Assembly: GCA_019925795.1 (NCBI GenBank)
Contig: CM034315.1
Coordinates: forward strand, 10,962,200-11,026,199
Length of the DNA: 64,000 nt
Direction: 5' to 3'
Origin: Dendrobium chrysotoxum
Lineage: Eukaryota > Streptophyta > Magnoliopsida > Asparagales > Orchidaceae
Shown: positions 31,511-43,702 of the stretch, one piece after another
Numbering within the stretch: position 1 is the first letter of the stretch
How the letters are laid out: every line of letters begins with the position of its first letter
Program-made: the position numbers and the translations under genes
Notes under the pieces: model-generated
What the model saw: the letters and a program-made list of their open reading frames with translations, nothing else
What the model was told of the DNA's origin: nothing
The model's database searches: none

Positions 31511-32818
31511 CATTCAATAATACATAAGCTAATAAAAAACAACACTATTTATATCATGGAAGAAACATCTCCTTCCCTTAGCTAGGCTGGCTCAATTAAT
31601 CTATCCTTGGTAGGTGAGCGGATGATGTGGTGATCAACCAAATAGACTATCTTATAGATCTATACAATAAGAATTCAAAAGAATTGCAAATCAAATTTTA
31701 GGTGATTAAATTGATGAGAATAATTTTAAGAAGGTTAATTTATTAATTAAATAGAGGGATGTTAGAAAATAGTCATGATAGGTCACCATTTTTATATTGC
31801 TTCTTGAATGCAACTATTTGACACAACAAACTTTTAAAATAGGTGTTTGTGAAGGCTATAAGAATTTCAAGATGTTGAAATATTTTTGTCAAATGAAGTG
31901 CAATAAAATAGATGCACTTTATATTAATTAGACTTTGAAAAAGTGATGCACAGTCATAGCTTATGAGGGGATGATGGAGGCTGTGGCAAAGGTGACACCA
32001 TCAAATTTTTCTGGTATGTCTATGAAGACGCATGCAAAAAGGTCCCACCTGATTCAACTAAATTGGCTCGCCGTGAACCCATATGTTCAATCCGTTCAAC
32101 AGCCTCTATCCTGGACATCCAAATTGAGTCAGAGTTGTTTAATTCATCTCATTGCGTCAGTCATTTCAAAAGAAAATGTATATAATTTAGTGCTCATTTG
32201 ATATGTAAATTAACTTCCAAAGTAAAAAACTTTATGCTAATTCAACTCCTTCCGAATGTTTTGAATTTAATGCTTTCCAAAAAAAACGGGCTTAATCATA
32301 TAAATAATTATTAACAATTGAAAATGTAGTATCTCTCCACTGTATAAATCCATAAAAAAAATATTCTCATGTTCATATTACCAAATATGCTTGTTCAAAA
32401 GAAAAAAACTCATTGACCATAAAAGTCATTCATTTCTCTTTCATAGTCCTTCAAAGAGAAACATCTCCAACCAATCAAAATTTTTATCATAAAAAGCCTA
32501 AGTCAAATATAATATCTTCATCATATTTGACCCTTGCACTTAGGTTAAAATTTCTAACTCATTCATTACTTTCCATTCAACTTCCTGACGTCCAAATATT
32601 CAATACTTTTCTATTCAAATCGTCATTACAAATTACTCTGTCATTTGCTTGAATGTGAATATAATTCTATGCCATTGCGGCATTTTTTTTCTTAAATAAG
32701 ACATTGAAATTCAGACGGCACAGCAATATGTCCAAGTTCACAAAGGAATGTCCAAAATTGGAATTTCGCTTTGCGTGTATCTTCCATTTGAGCTATCTCT
32801 ATGTGTTTAGGATTTATA
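31511..32818. other. Unassigned noncoding DNA
   Basis: Short frames at 31971-32201 and 32413-32652 show no recognisable domain or splice context. I see no repeat ends. Confidence 0.3.
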
Positions 32819-33180
32819 TAGGGGTGTCAATATTTGACAAGACCTGAAAATTCGACTCGAACCTGATTCGACTCGAACCTGATTCGAAAATTTTGAGTTA
32901 GGTTCAACCCATTTCACAAAAGGGTCGGGTTAATCCAGTAACCCGAACCGGATGCCTCACCCCACCTGCACCGTCGCCTGTGGCCTCACGTCCCGTTTTT
33001 TGAATTAAAATGCGTCCAAGGGTGGGATCAGGTCAACCCGGTAACCCGCGCGGGTCGGGTCCGAGTTGAAATACCTAATCCGTTTGCAAAAACGGGTTGG
33101 GTTATGGTTGGGTCAAGTAGTATCGGGTCAATTCCAGATTTAACCGTAACCCGACCCGTGACTCAATTTTGACAGCCCTA
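32819..33180. mobile_element. Short non-autonomous hAT-like element (GGGTC type)
   Basis: The inverted ends TAGGGGTGTCAATATTTGAC and TTTTGACAGCCCTA are flanked by GATTTATA (32811-32818) and GATATATA (33181-33188), an 8-bp target duplication with one mismatch. The interior is rich in GGGTCGGGTT / AACCCG motifs, as in the 1-kb element at 27291. At 362 bp it is a deletion-type derivative or an independent miniature. Confidence 0.85.
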
Positions 33181-33188
33181 GATATATA

Positions 33189-33835
33189 TAAGATAGACTT
33201 ACATGCTATTACATTTAATTTTGAGATTAGTGTAAAATAAAATTTTTATATATAATACTAATCTTAAAGCAAATAAATAATTTTAAAATCATCATAGTAA
33301 TAATTTATGTAAGGATATTATGACATAATTTTTTTTTTCAAATAAATACGATCAATTATCAATATATCATTAATACTAAAGAGAAAATTTGGTTCTAATG
33401 AAAATGTGAATAAACTAAATTTTAACATTTTTGTTTGTATTTATAGGATATATAAATAATTAAATAACTCTTATATTATATTATTTTAAAATAAATTTTA
33501 AAAAAATATTAATCATTTTTAATTTGAAATTCATTAAATTTTTTTAACAATTGATATAATACAAAGTCTTCCTATATAATATTAATATTAAAATAAATCA
33601 ATAATTTCAAATTCATCATGATGTTGATATACTTTTTTAACAGATATTAAAGAGAATTTGGTTTAATTAAAATTTGATCAAAATAAAATTTAAGAATTTT
33701 AAATTTATTTTATATTTAATATAATATATAAATAATTAATTAACTATTATATTACATTTATGTCAATATAAATTTAGAAAACATTTTAATTAGAGTATCC
33801 TCACCTTTTTTTTTTCCAAATATTAACCCTCGCCA
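33189..33835. repeat. Copies of an AT-rich inverted-repeat family
   Basis: TTTTGAGATTAGTGTAAAAT at about 33220 and ACTAATCTTAAAGCAAATAA at about 33258 are the two arms of one copy. A second decayed copy ('ATTAATATTAAAATAAATCA..TTTCAAATTCATCATGATG') lies near 33577-33625. Better copies are at 42.2 and 44.7 kb. Confidence 0.5.
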
Positions 33836-33837
33836 AT

Positions 33838-34060
33838 TAAAGCGCACAAGAAAGAACGACTTAACGAGTCAGCATCCTTCCTATACATAAAGCCAGAGTG
33901 CCCGACACGCAATCAATGGACTCACACGTGTGCTTCCCATTGCGACAGAACAAAGTCGCCGGCGACGGCGAGCAGCCCCCGGCGAAGACTCTTTCAGGAC
34001 CACCACAGGTCTTCGCCGTCGCCGGCAAGCTAAACTTATATGTATTCAGTTTTATTTTAA
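33838..34060 (+). other. Possible orphan first exon
   Basis: A GC-rich island in AT-rich DNA carries a TATA-like CTATACATAAAG (33881), an ACGT-core CACACGTGTG (33922-33931) and an open frame from ATG 33916 (MDSHVCFPLRQNKVAGDGEQ...). GCCGGCGACGGCGA (33958) and TCGCCGTCGCCGGC (34013) form an inverted repeat. No downstream exon was found before the transposons that begin at about 34236, and the peptide is not recognised. It could be a broken gene start or a captured fragment. Confidence 0.25.
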
Positions 34061-34235
34061 TATTTAAGTGGTTGTTTGGTTTGCTGACAAAGTAATGTGT
34101 AGTAAGAGAAAATTAAGGAATTCTAAAAATTTTGATGATTTATTTGATGAAAAAACTCAAAAAAGAATATAATGTAAATTTTTAATTATTTTTTTCACAC
34201 CCTAATTTATTTTTGATATATTATGAACTCGCCTA

Positions 34236-34560
34236 CACTACTAAAAAATATGATTTTTCGCAGCACTTAGGGGCGGTTTGAAAACTAATGCCAAAACGAG
34301 ATTATTGCACCGATTTTGATCGCTGATATTTGGTACAGGCACACTACGTTATCGCCGCTATTCCATTTTTCTCTAAATTCCATTTTTACTACAAGCACAC
34401 TATGTTATCACCGCTATTCCATTTTTACTATAGGCACACTACGTTATCGCCACTCACCACTGCCTGCTGCACCTGCTAGCTGTCGTCACCATTGCTGCCA
34501 ATGACAACCACCACTGCTCGTCATCGCCGTCACCAATCACAACCATTAATTTACTTTATA
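34236..34560 (+). mobile_element. CACTA (En/Spm) transposon end
   Basis: CACTACTAAAAAATATGATT is a typical CACTA terminus, followed by subterminal 'CAGCACTTAGGGGCGGTTTG'. From about 34330 to 34455 a ~50-bp unit (GGCACACTACGTTATCGCCG, then CTATTCCATTTTTACTA) is repeated three times. The opposite end is not in view, so this is a truncated end. Confidence 0.6.
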
Positions 34561-34621
34561 TTGCATTCATTTTACTCTCAATTAAATAATCTCAAATATT
34601 TCAAATAAATTATATTAGTGT

Positions 34622-35061
34622 GTATAAGATTAGAGAGAGTCGTCTTAAATAATTTGATCACATAAAATATCGGCCATTCAATGTCCCAATTAGGAGATTA
34701 GATGTGACTTATGTTAAAAAAAGGTAAAAATCGGCCTAAAAAATTGATTACGAAGTATTAGAAATGACACTTTCTTATTAAAATTAAATAAGAGTTTGCC
34801 TCTTAATTTGGAGAAATTATTACGTGCGGAATCTGGACTGGAAGAACCATCCAATTTTGTGACTGTAAATAGTAAAAGCACAGTAACTGTTCACTACTGA
34901 GCTTTTACTGTTCACAGTCATAAAACCGGAGAGTTCTTCCTGTCCGAACTCCGCACGTAATAATCTCTCCTCAATATGATACAATGGAGAACAAGAATTC
35001 AAATAAACGACCCCACATAATAGAATAAAAATTTAATGTTGTTGCTATTATTATTGTATTT
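34622..35061 (+). mobile_element. RTE 3' tail, split by a foldback element
   Basis: Matches the RTE 3' end (GAGAGAGTCGTCTTAAATAA, TTTGATCACATAAAATATCG, then CGACCCCACATAATAGAATA and a decayed TTG tail). It is interrupted between 34809 and 34971 by the foldback MITE described next. Confidence 0.85.
34810..34970. mobile_element. 161-bp foldback MITE nested in the RTE tail
   Basis: The ends are long inverted repeats: GGAGAAATTATTACGTGCGG on the left and CCGCACGTAATAATCTCTCC on the right, extending into GGAC(T/A)GGAAGAAC. The flanks TTAATTT and TCAATAT would derive from TTAATAT, the sequence found at this position in other RTE copies. A related arm occurs at 4038. Confidence 0.85.
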
Positions 35062-35335
35062 TTTTTTTAACAAATCAAATAGCCCCTACGAATAGCCCCT
35101 ACAATAACAAAGTTTCAAATAAAAAAAATCATTATATTTTCAACACATTTGTATTCTTTATCATAATAAAAAATTTCAATACATCCAATGAGATGATGAG
35201 TCAAATTTATAATTTTTCATACAAATATGTTGAAATATTCAGACTTTACTGAGTGCAAAAATCATTTGGCAGTGAAAAACTATCACAATTTCTCTTTATA
35301 ATCACTACTACATTCCCAACTATAAACATCACTTT

Positions 35336-35338
<3 letters not shown>

Positions 35339-35370
<32 letters not shown>
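35339..35370. repeat. (CT)n microsatellite
   Basis: A perfect CT dinucleotide tract, 3' of the PLATZ gene. Confidence 0.95.
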
Positions 35371-35371
<1 letters not shown>

Positions 35372-35571
35372 ATGTCTCCTAACTTCGTATACACACTAAT
35401 TAAATAACAACATATGAGTGTTTGTATATAGCTGCAGCAATCCTAACTCAGCTGAGCTTCTCTTCTTTCTATATGAAAGAGTCATTTGCACACATTTATA
35501 CATCATGAAGACCATATGTATGTAAATATTTCTTCCATGAGAGAGAAAGGAGGCTTCTTGATCCTTGAATG

Positions 35572-37711
35572 CTAGAACTCTAGTAGGAGACTACTAAAGG
35601 GAGCTCTATGTGGAATGCCCTTCCTCCTCTTCGCCGAGCGGAAGCTGATGGCCGTCGGCGGCGGCGTTGAAGGTGTAAAGCTTTGTACTATTGTGCTGGA
35701 GTAGGACTCCTCCGAGTCTGAAGCTGCCAATGGCGAAAACCCACTCTTCTTCTTCTTCCTCCTCTCCTTCTCAACACTGGAGTCATTGGAAGTTCCTACA
35801 ACCTTAAAAAGTTTTCCAATAATTAGAGAACAAGTCATTTTTTGGGGGACATTTAGGTCAATTAAGACAAACTCACACACACATCATATATGCAGGACTC
35901 GAATCAAAAACCTTTTGGTTGATAGTCAAAACTCCCAACCAACAGACCAATGTGAGCTGAGTGAGAACAAGTCACATTGTTGTCCTCATGAAAATTTTTA
36001 AAATTATACTAAAATTGAATAGAAAAAAAATTATATCAAGGTAATTTTGGTGAATTTTTTGTCATGAAGAGCTTTAAAGTCCTTCAATCTACTTTGAGAT
36101 GAAACTAATATAAATTATTTTGACATAAATTTTTTAAAATTATTAATAAGATTTTTTCTAAAGTATTTAAAAGGTTGTATTTTTTAGTCATTAATGAAAT
36201 AAATATTGTAAAATTCTAAAATTATATTATAAACTTAATGATGAATAAATAACTAATTAGTTAGATAAAAAGGAGGTTTTGTTAGATCCAACTCTTCAAC
36301 TATTTTCTAGAATAACAAGTTCATAGAAGCAGCTTGAACGACTTGGAAGAAAAAATGCGGTCAACTATTTAATATTAATAATAAAATAAAAAATTATATT
36401 CATAAAACATAAATGAAATTATACTTGAGAAAAACAGTCAAACAATGAAGAATTTAATAAAGAAAAAAATTTATGAAAAAATAAAATTAAATTCAGTTTT
36501 TACCACAAAAAATTTAGTTTTATGTTCTATTTAGATTAAGGGAATTGAAATTGATAAAGAAATTAAAATTAAATTAATTTTCATTACTGTTTTCTTTGTT
36601 AAAAATGAGTGAAATTTTATTTATTTTTTTCTTTTTTAATAGGTTGATGAAAAAAAGATTAATTTTGTTCATATTTTAAAAATCTAATTATATATTAATC
36701 AGATCTAAATCAAATAATCTGTATCAAAATGTGATCTGAAATGTGTTTTCTTCTCAATTCCATCAGAGTATTCACACAGCTTTACTTTCTCATACAAAAA
36801 CAGGAAATAGAAAGCTAAATCAAACAAAATCAAAGATTGAAAAGGATGAGAAGAGAATGGGGAGAAAGATGAAACCTTGCAGCCGAGGGAGCAGAACCTG
36901 AAGGAGTCAAGCAAGCTCCGTTCACAGACCTCGCAGTTATTCGTTACTCCCTTTCCCGGCCTTGGCTGCGGCCGCTCATTGAGGAAGACGACTCTCGCAC
37001 TGTTGATTATATAAGTCTGAACACCACTTATGTCGAGCACCTTCTGAATCTCCGAAACCCTGATAACATCATGGTATGATGATCTCCTTATCTGAAATCA
37101 TAAAGAAATTAAGCAGTAAGTTGTTGCTCCGCAATTGACAGAAAACCGTGCAGCTGCAAATCGAAAACAGGCGTTTTTTACAGTTCAAAGATTCAATTTT
37201 TATAGTTTGGTTTGGGGAAGAACAGGAAACAGAAAGAATCAATCCTCTGTCAAAAACGGTTTTTTTTTAGGAAACAGTGCATCTGGAATGTGGGAAAGAT
37301 TCGATTTTTGACTGTTTGAATTTGGAAAGAAACAGAGCATCTATAAAAAGAGAATAACTGCAAATCCAAACGATCGGATTTTTGCAGTATATAGATTGAG
37401 GAAGAAGATGAAACAGACCTGGATGGCGCGATGGTCGCGGTGGAACGAGAGGCAGAGAGAGCAGAGAGCGCCGTTCATACAATCAAGGCAGTACATATTG
37501 CATTCGCACTTGTGTGCTTCTGCGTGCTGTTTGCAGTGAACGAAGAAGGCGGTGGAGAGAAGAGGTCGGAGCCATGGCGGCCATTTGTTGTCTTCTCCTC
37601 CTCCCTGTATGAAACAATCTCAATACCGACAAAGAAGCAGAAGAACGTTAGGTATCCAGGTGAGAGAAACAGAGCAATTACCATGGCTTTTCTTTTCTGA
37701 TTCAGCTCCAT
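35572..37711 (-). CDS. PLATZ zinc-binding transcription factor, 4 exons
   Basis: Exons in transcript order are 37711-37682, 37604-37419, 37091-36876 and 35802-35572. Introns of 77, 327 and 1073 bp are all GT..AG and phase 0. The product is 220 aa, normal for PLATZ (plant AT-rich sequence- and zinc-binding) proteins, which bind A/T-rich DNA in the nucleus, mostly as repressors. Zinc site 1 is C34-X2-H37-X11-C49-X2-C52-X5-C58-X2-C61-X3-H65-X2-H68; site 2 is C125-X2-C128-X10-C139-X3-C143. Between them lies the conserved core IRRSSYHDVIRVSEIQK..LDISGVQTY and VVFLNERPQPRPGKGVTN. A basic run (KERRKKKKS, 156-164) can serve as nuclear localisation signal, and the tail carries the family's KRRKGIPHRAPF motif. 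The first exon codes for only ten residues; ATG 37711 is the first in-frame start and the splice from AAAGCCATG to GGAGGAGGA keeps frame. A GA/CT-rich leader lies just upstream. No defects were seen. Confidence 0.94.
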
Positions 37712-40384
37712 TAATGGCGAGAGGAGATAGCGCGCGAGAGAGAGAGAGGAGATGGGGAAGGTGGCTGAAAAAGAAGGAAGGGGTTCGTGTAGAAAAGATG
37801 GGCTCCGGTTGTTCTTATCCGTTCAAAGTCTTCGTTTCGAGTCTCTCGAAGATGCGTTGGTGGTAAGGAAACCTTCTCTTTTGGCTGCCCATTTTAATTT
37901 AATTATTTATTGCGATGCCAACCTCCTTTGACTGTGCGAGGAGTTAGATTTGTATCAAGATTTTAAATTTCAGTTTTTCTTTCCATTATGGCCTCATGTT
38001 AAAATTTTGCAGGATTTAAATACTTGTCATCTAAAATTTTTATATTTAATATTTAACATATATAAATATTTAATTATTTATGTAATACTCAAAATATTCA
38101 AATAAAATAAAAAAATAACATCCCATTATAATTTCAATCACTCAGTTGCTCCTCATCACAATCAGTATTATCCTCACGATCCATCTCTTGACTCATCTCC
38201 CTCTGCATTCTACGGAGCTCTCAAGCCAGGGCAACAATGCGTCTAGACTGTTTAATGATGAATTGGTAGGCCTAACAAGGATGAACTCCAGCGAAGCTCG
38301 TAGATGAATGTATTGACGGGTCTAGGCGGTGTGTTCGGCAAGATCAAATGCAAGGACATCAATTGATCTGCAGTGTGTTCGATAAGATCTATTAGCAAAG
38401 TTAACAAGATGTTAAATGGTGCAAATAATAAGATTTAGATGTTCAATATGTAAATTTTGATACTTACTTGATCCCTGAAAAAATTTTAATTTTGTTGATT
38501 TACTCCATTTTGGTTTTTTATTTTGAACTTGATTTTAGTTAATTATATTATAAATACATGTCGCATTTTAATTATAAATTATTATAACTAACTTATAATA
38601 AAAAAAATTTCTATTTAATTGAAATTTATTTTTTCTTGAGAGTATGTAATTTAATAATGAAAAAATTATAAAAAGAAATATAAAAGCTGAAACATAAAAA
38701 ATTAATAAAATTTTTTTAATCTACCTTCTTAGTGAATCAGAATTCATTCCAATTTCTCTAGAACTTCGACCACGGACTTACAGTTAATTACATCCGTGCC
38801 ATTGACTATTTTTGATAAATGCTACGTCTTTATCAGCACTCACCACTTGCTCAACTTTAATCTTCGAGTGGACACGACTCCATTATTTCTTTTTAGCATA
38901 TTTTATATAAGAAAAATTGACAATAAATGTCTCATATATTTTTATTTAAAGAAATATCTCCAAAATTTATTTAGGATAAAAATATTCTTATATGTATATT
39001 ATGAGATATATACTTCATTTGGGATACTTTTTTTATTATTTTATTTTTTAAATTGTAATTAAAATTTTTATTTAAATATTATTTTCAATAAATTTTTGTA
39101 CTAGAAAGTTATTTTATGCAATAATTTTTTATATAGCAGCTTTACAATCAACTTTATAAAAAGCTGCAGTCATCCCAAATGGATCTATAATTTCACATAT
39201 AAATATGTAAAAATTTGTCTTTAATAGAATTGTTTTTATGAGCCATGTATATAAAAAAATTTATGTCAAGTTTTTTATTTCAATAAATATAAAAAGTAAT
39301 TGAAATAAATGATTATGTTGCATTTGAAAAAACATTATTAATTTCTATTACAATTTGAAATTCTTCTATATATATATATATGATGTTTTGAATTTTATAT
39401 TTATATATAAATTTTAAAACGCAAAAAAAGAAGATTATGTAATTTTAAAAAGTTAAATTTGAATTTAAAAGCAACATAGTACACTTGATTAGAGAAATCT
39501 CCATTATTTATTTTCTGAGATAAATATGCTTAAAATTTTCATTTAGTATGATTTAAAAAATAAAATTGTGAGAAAGCTGTCCCAAACAGACTCTAAATCT
39601 AAACTAAAATGATCAAAATCATCACAATAAGAAACATTCATGATCAAAATCAAAATCAAAATCAAGATCAAGAAAACAAAAAAAAATCCCAAATTTCCCA
39701 ATACAAACCTACCAAGCAATTAAGTGTAGCAGATTAATTGGACCGCCATTGAATAGATCCACCTTTATGTTGTTAGTTCAACTAATCTGATTCCATGTCA
39801 CCTTTCTCTCTCCACTATTTAGAAATATACGAACGCGTCATTAACAGTTCCACTTTTGACTATTAATATTAAATAAATCATGCGTTAATCCCCTTTTATC
39901 ACATTAAAAAATTAATTAATCACACCCACCTAATCTATCAAAATTTCATCAGACTATTCAACAGTAAGTCATCCATCGACGCCTATTTTTCTTTGCCAGT
40001 GAACAGTTGATTGGTCTTTTCCTCGTTCAGGAGTTTCTAGAGAGAGAAGCTAGAGTTTCTAGAGAGAGAACACTGGTGGAAAGTTACAGAAAACTGTCCT
40101 CAATAAAAGAAATGGTGGAGAGAGAAAGTGATCTTCAGGCCAAGACTGTTTGGGCGGCTGTTGTTAATAAAGTTAGTTAAAAAATTGATGTGAACAAAGT
40201 GTGAGTGTAGCCTATTTTAGATGCAGGAGTTTAAACTTTTAGTGTTTGATTGAGAGTAAGATAAATTTTAGATGTTTTTTTAAAGAATTTTTGAATGTAT
40301 CAGTCCGCGTTCACTTTTGATGTATTTGAAATTTATCTGATTCAGATGTATATTCAAATAAAATGCACCAAACAATCTCGCCAG
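37712..40384. other. Intergenic DNA upstream of PLATZ
   Basis: 37712-37760 holds the CT-rich leader of PLATZ (minus strand) and 37760-37870 a GC-richer promoter-side stretch. The rest is AT-rich. MITE-like remnants include 'AAAAGCTGCAGTCATCCCAAATG' near 39158 and 'GAAAGCTGTCCCAAACAGACTC' near 39572, related to the GGCTTCGTTTGGGA family. A short tandem duplication (GAGTTTCTAGAGAGAGAA) is at about 40031-40070. Confidence 0.4.
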
Positions 40385-40480
40385 TTATGTGACATCGCCT
40401 GTTGATTTCCTTAACTCGTGCTTATAGTCTCGCCCTGCAAACTTCAGATGACACTGCATCGCATATGACCTTGCCACATG
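40385..40480 (-). other. Possible terminal exon of an unidentified minus-strand gene
   Basis: After a pyrimidine-rich acceptor (TATTTTTTACAG at 40481-40492) an open stretch of 31 codons reads HVARSYAMQCHLKFAGRDYK and onward to a TAA at 40385. The length, phase and mixed composition are exon-like. No upstream partner was identified and the peptide is not recognised. Confidence 0.2.
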
Positions 40481-40604
40481 CTGTAAAAAATATAAGAGCT
40501 TTAAGACAATTGCAATCAGAAAACTTATCAAATAAATAGACCGAGGAGTGTGAAGCACTATTTTTAAAGTTAGATTTCCAGTCCTCCCAGGTGCAAAGGG
40601 GCAC

Positions 40605-41721
40605 AGCGGTCTAACTCCCAGAATTTAGCGGACTCTTCGCGGTGATTGCACTAATCACAGCGGAAAGCAGGAACATCGATGTAGATGTTTGTTCTCAACA
40701 TATGTATGGTGAAAAATCATAACAACAGTAATAATTATTTCAGTTACAACAATAATAATTATTTTCGCTACAAATTTTCTTTTGAAAAACATAAAATATA
40801 ACACTACCGCTCTTGACACAACCTTGATATGATATCGAACCTCGCACGCGGCCTTCCAGTACTTTTGTGCCCTAGCTTAGTTTTGAGTAAAAAAGTTTGT
40901 GAAATATATATTAAAAAATAATATCGATATTGATACTGAATTCATTTTAAATTAAAAAAAATTATAAAATTTTGAATTATTTTACAACCAACTAAATAAC
41001 ATAAGATATTTCAAATGTATTGACTTCATTCTACAATGCATTAGGAGTAACTCTGCCCAATTCTGACCGTTAGATTAATCTCAGCATGGATCAGCACTAA
41101 TCTTAAGACTTTCAGCCCAAATTCTGCAGTATTAGAAAATTCAATATCATCATCAATCTCAAATCCTTAGGCTTTATCTAACAACTTGTCCTCTCAAGGG
41201 CAAAATTGTCCAATATGATCATTGATTGTGAAATGGATTAGCTCACTCAACTCCCACTAATTAGTAGGGCCATAATGTCCTTCAATAAATAATATTTTAA
41301 TCCAATAAAACATATATATATATATATATATATATATAAACATTAATCTTAAGACAAATTTCATATATTTTTAGCTTAATATTTTATAATTTATATCAGA
41401 ATATTTTGATATAATTTTTTTTCAAATCTTTTATTTTTGGATCTGTACTTACATAAAGAACGGGTTCAATAAATCTTTCTGTCTTTAATTTTGTTAGGAA
41501 AGTCTTTATAAGCTCAATTATTAATTTAAGTATCAAAAGCTTTTATAGCCTCTTATTTAGATATTTATGTATGGGAATATTTCAAAGAGGTGTCTAATTG
41601 ATATTTCTATTTTTTTTTAATTTAGATGATATCTGTTAGTTTTGCATTTTTATTCTTTTATTTAAAAAAATACATATAGTAATTTTTAAAAACATTTATT
41701 GTCATTTTAAGAGAAAGTATT
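40605..41721. other. Noncoding DNA with (AT)n tract
   Basis: 40605-40900 is GC-richer and may be part of a decayed LTR. An (AT)n tract lies at 41312-41338, followed by a decayed copy of the inverted-repeat family (ATTAATCTTAAGACAAATTT..TATATCAGAATATTTTGATAT). Confidence 0.35.
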
Positions 41722-41832
41722 AATTGGATGTTTTAAATAGAATTTGACTCTTAATAGAACACAACAGAGAAAATGATTTATGTAATCAACCCCACGTAAT
41801 GAGATAAAAGCTTGATGTCATTGTTATTGTAG
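41722..41832 (+). mobile_element. RTE 3' tail fragment
   Basis: AATAGAATTTGACTCTTAAT, then ATCAACCCCACGTAATGAGATAAAAGC, then TTGATGTCATTGTTATTG reproduces the last ~110 bp of the RTE element. Confidence 0.75.
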
Positions 41833-42234
41833 AGGTTAGGGGTTGTTGATAATATAATATAGTAATTGCCTTAGTCATTTTTTTTTTAATAAACATAAAT
41901 TTGATTTTGTCTTTGAATGGAAATTTCATTATGATATTAATAAGATTATTATTTGGGATATTTTACACTGATTGCTTATCATTTTTCTATACCATGCACT
42001 TTTTATTTACAATTTTCTCCTTTGAGCCTAATGATAATCATTTCAAGATTTCTTAATACTTTAATGATGTTGTTTTAGTACAATAATGATTTTATGATTT
42101 AGTAATGCTACATTTAATTAATCTTTTAAGGCATTTTAAGATATATGATAGAAAAAAAATGTAATTCACATATGATAGAATGAAATAGGGTTCATATTGT
42201 CATTATTTTGGTCATCAAAGTATAACATTATATA

Positions 42235-42365
42235 AGAATGGAATTTCAAATTATTAAGTTTATTTTGAGATTAATGATATATAAATAAGAGTTTGTACTG
42301 CACTAATCTCAAAGTAAATTCAATAATTTTCAAATTCATCCTGATACAATGTATATCAAAATATA
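42235..42365. repeat. AT-rich inverted-repeat (MITE-like) copy
   Basis: ATTATTAAGTTTATTTTGAG..ATTAATG on the left is the inverted complement of CACTAATCTCAAAGTAAATT..CAATAATTTTCAAATTCATC on the right, followed by 'CCTGATACAATGTATATCA'. Other copies are at about 33.2, 33.6, 41.35, 42.95 and 44.65 kb. Confidence 0.6.
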
Positions 42366-42569
42366 TTTACACAATTTTTTATGAAATGTCTTTGTTGGAG
42401 TAGATGGTGCTAGTTATAATTTAGTAGACAAAAATTTTAAAAATAATTATCAAAATCTTAAATTTAAAGTATTATTATATAAAAATTATGCTTTAAAAAC
42501 TTTTTGAATGTAATAATTTGGTCTTGGGGCTATAAGATCATATGTAAGCTATCATTAGTTACAAGTGAG

Positions 42570-42576
<7 letters not shown>

Positions 42577-42614
<38 letters not shown>
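42577..42614. repeat. (GA)n microsatellite
   Basis: An AG/GA dinucleotide tract preceded by a short GTGTGTGTGA run. Confidence 0.95.
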
Positions 42615-42616
<2 letters not shown>

Positions 42617-43601
42617 AAGTAGAAAGAGAATATTACAAACATTGTTTTGTCTTTTGTAAGGAGGGGAACATATAGCTAGTGCTCATTTTTTTAATTAATT
42701 AATCTTTTTTAATGCTCTACAATATTTTAATTGTATTTCCCAACTTATACTTCTTGAATTTCTTTCAATCCTATAATTCTAATATTTACAAAATTTCTAA
42801 GTTCACAACACCACTATTCATTAAACTTATTTCTTTAATTCTAATATCTTCCACCCTTAATAATTTTCACTTTAATATGTGCACCAAGGAAAAAATAATG
42901 CCAATCTTATATAATTTTTATTAGGATGTAATTGAAAATCATTGAACATGTTTTGAAATTAGCATAATATAATTTTTTATATACAACATTAATTTCAATG
43001 CAAATCTAATAATTTTTAAGCCTATTTTGATCTAAATTATAAGAGAATTTCTAGATATAAATTATATCAAAATATCATGATAAAATTTTTTTCTTGTGCC
43101 TCACAATCAATGGATGCCTCTAAAGCGCTATCATAATATAAGGTTACTTAAAAAAAAGAGAGTAAATATTATCTTGGTTTACTAGCATAGTAGCAATTAT
43201 AATTTCTATATAAATTTATTTTATGATCAAGATTATCATAAAATTTAAAACTCAAATATTCTCTCATATAGAATTATTTTAATACTCTCATAGGGCAAAA
43301 TAAAATCATCATTAATTAAGACATGTTTTCACTCTATAAGCAACCAAAATTAGGCATTAGAAGAAATTGAACTATGTTTAAATAGGAAGCATTTTTTTCT
43401 TTGAAAAAAAAAAAGAACAAAAAATTATAATTTCAAAGTTTTATTTGATGTAATTCAAAGTTAATAGTGATTTTTAATCCTAGAATTAAAACTCTCATAA
43501 ATATGACGAATTATTTTCACAAAATAATGAAAATAGAGTCCTTATTTAAAAATAAAGTTTCTATTACAATCCAATGAGCCCATCATATTAAAATAAACTT
43601 A
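42615..43601. other. AT-rich noncoding DNA
   Basis: Contains a copy of the inverted-repeat family at about 42930-43090 (GAAATTAGCATAATATAATT..ATTAATTTCAATGCAAATCT..). No gene is seen. Confidence 0.35.
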
Positions 43602-43702
43602 GGCTTCATTTTGAAAATTTTTCTTACTTTTCTAAAAATACTTTTTTAGTATAAAAAATTTCTATACTAAAAATTGCTTTAAAAATAATCCCAAACGAAG
43701 CC
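43602..43702. mobile_element. Tourist-like MITE
   Basis: GGCTTCATTTTG at the left and CCCAAACGAAGCC at the right are inverted ends with TTA duplicated on each side (43599-43601, 43703-43705), the PIF/Harbinger target. It is the same family as 23909-24028. A second relative (TCCCTTTGG...TCCCAAACGAAGCC) lies at about 43912-44028. Confidence 0.75.
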
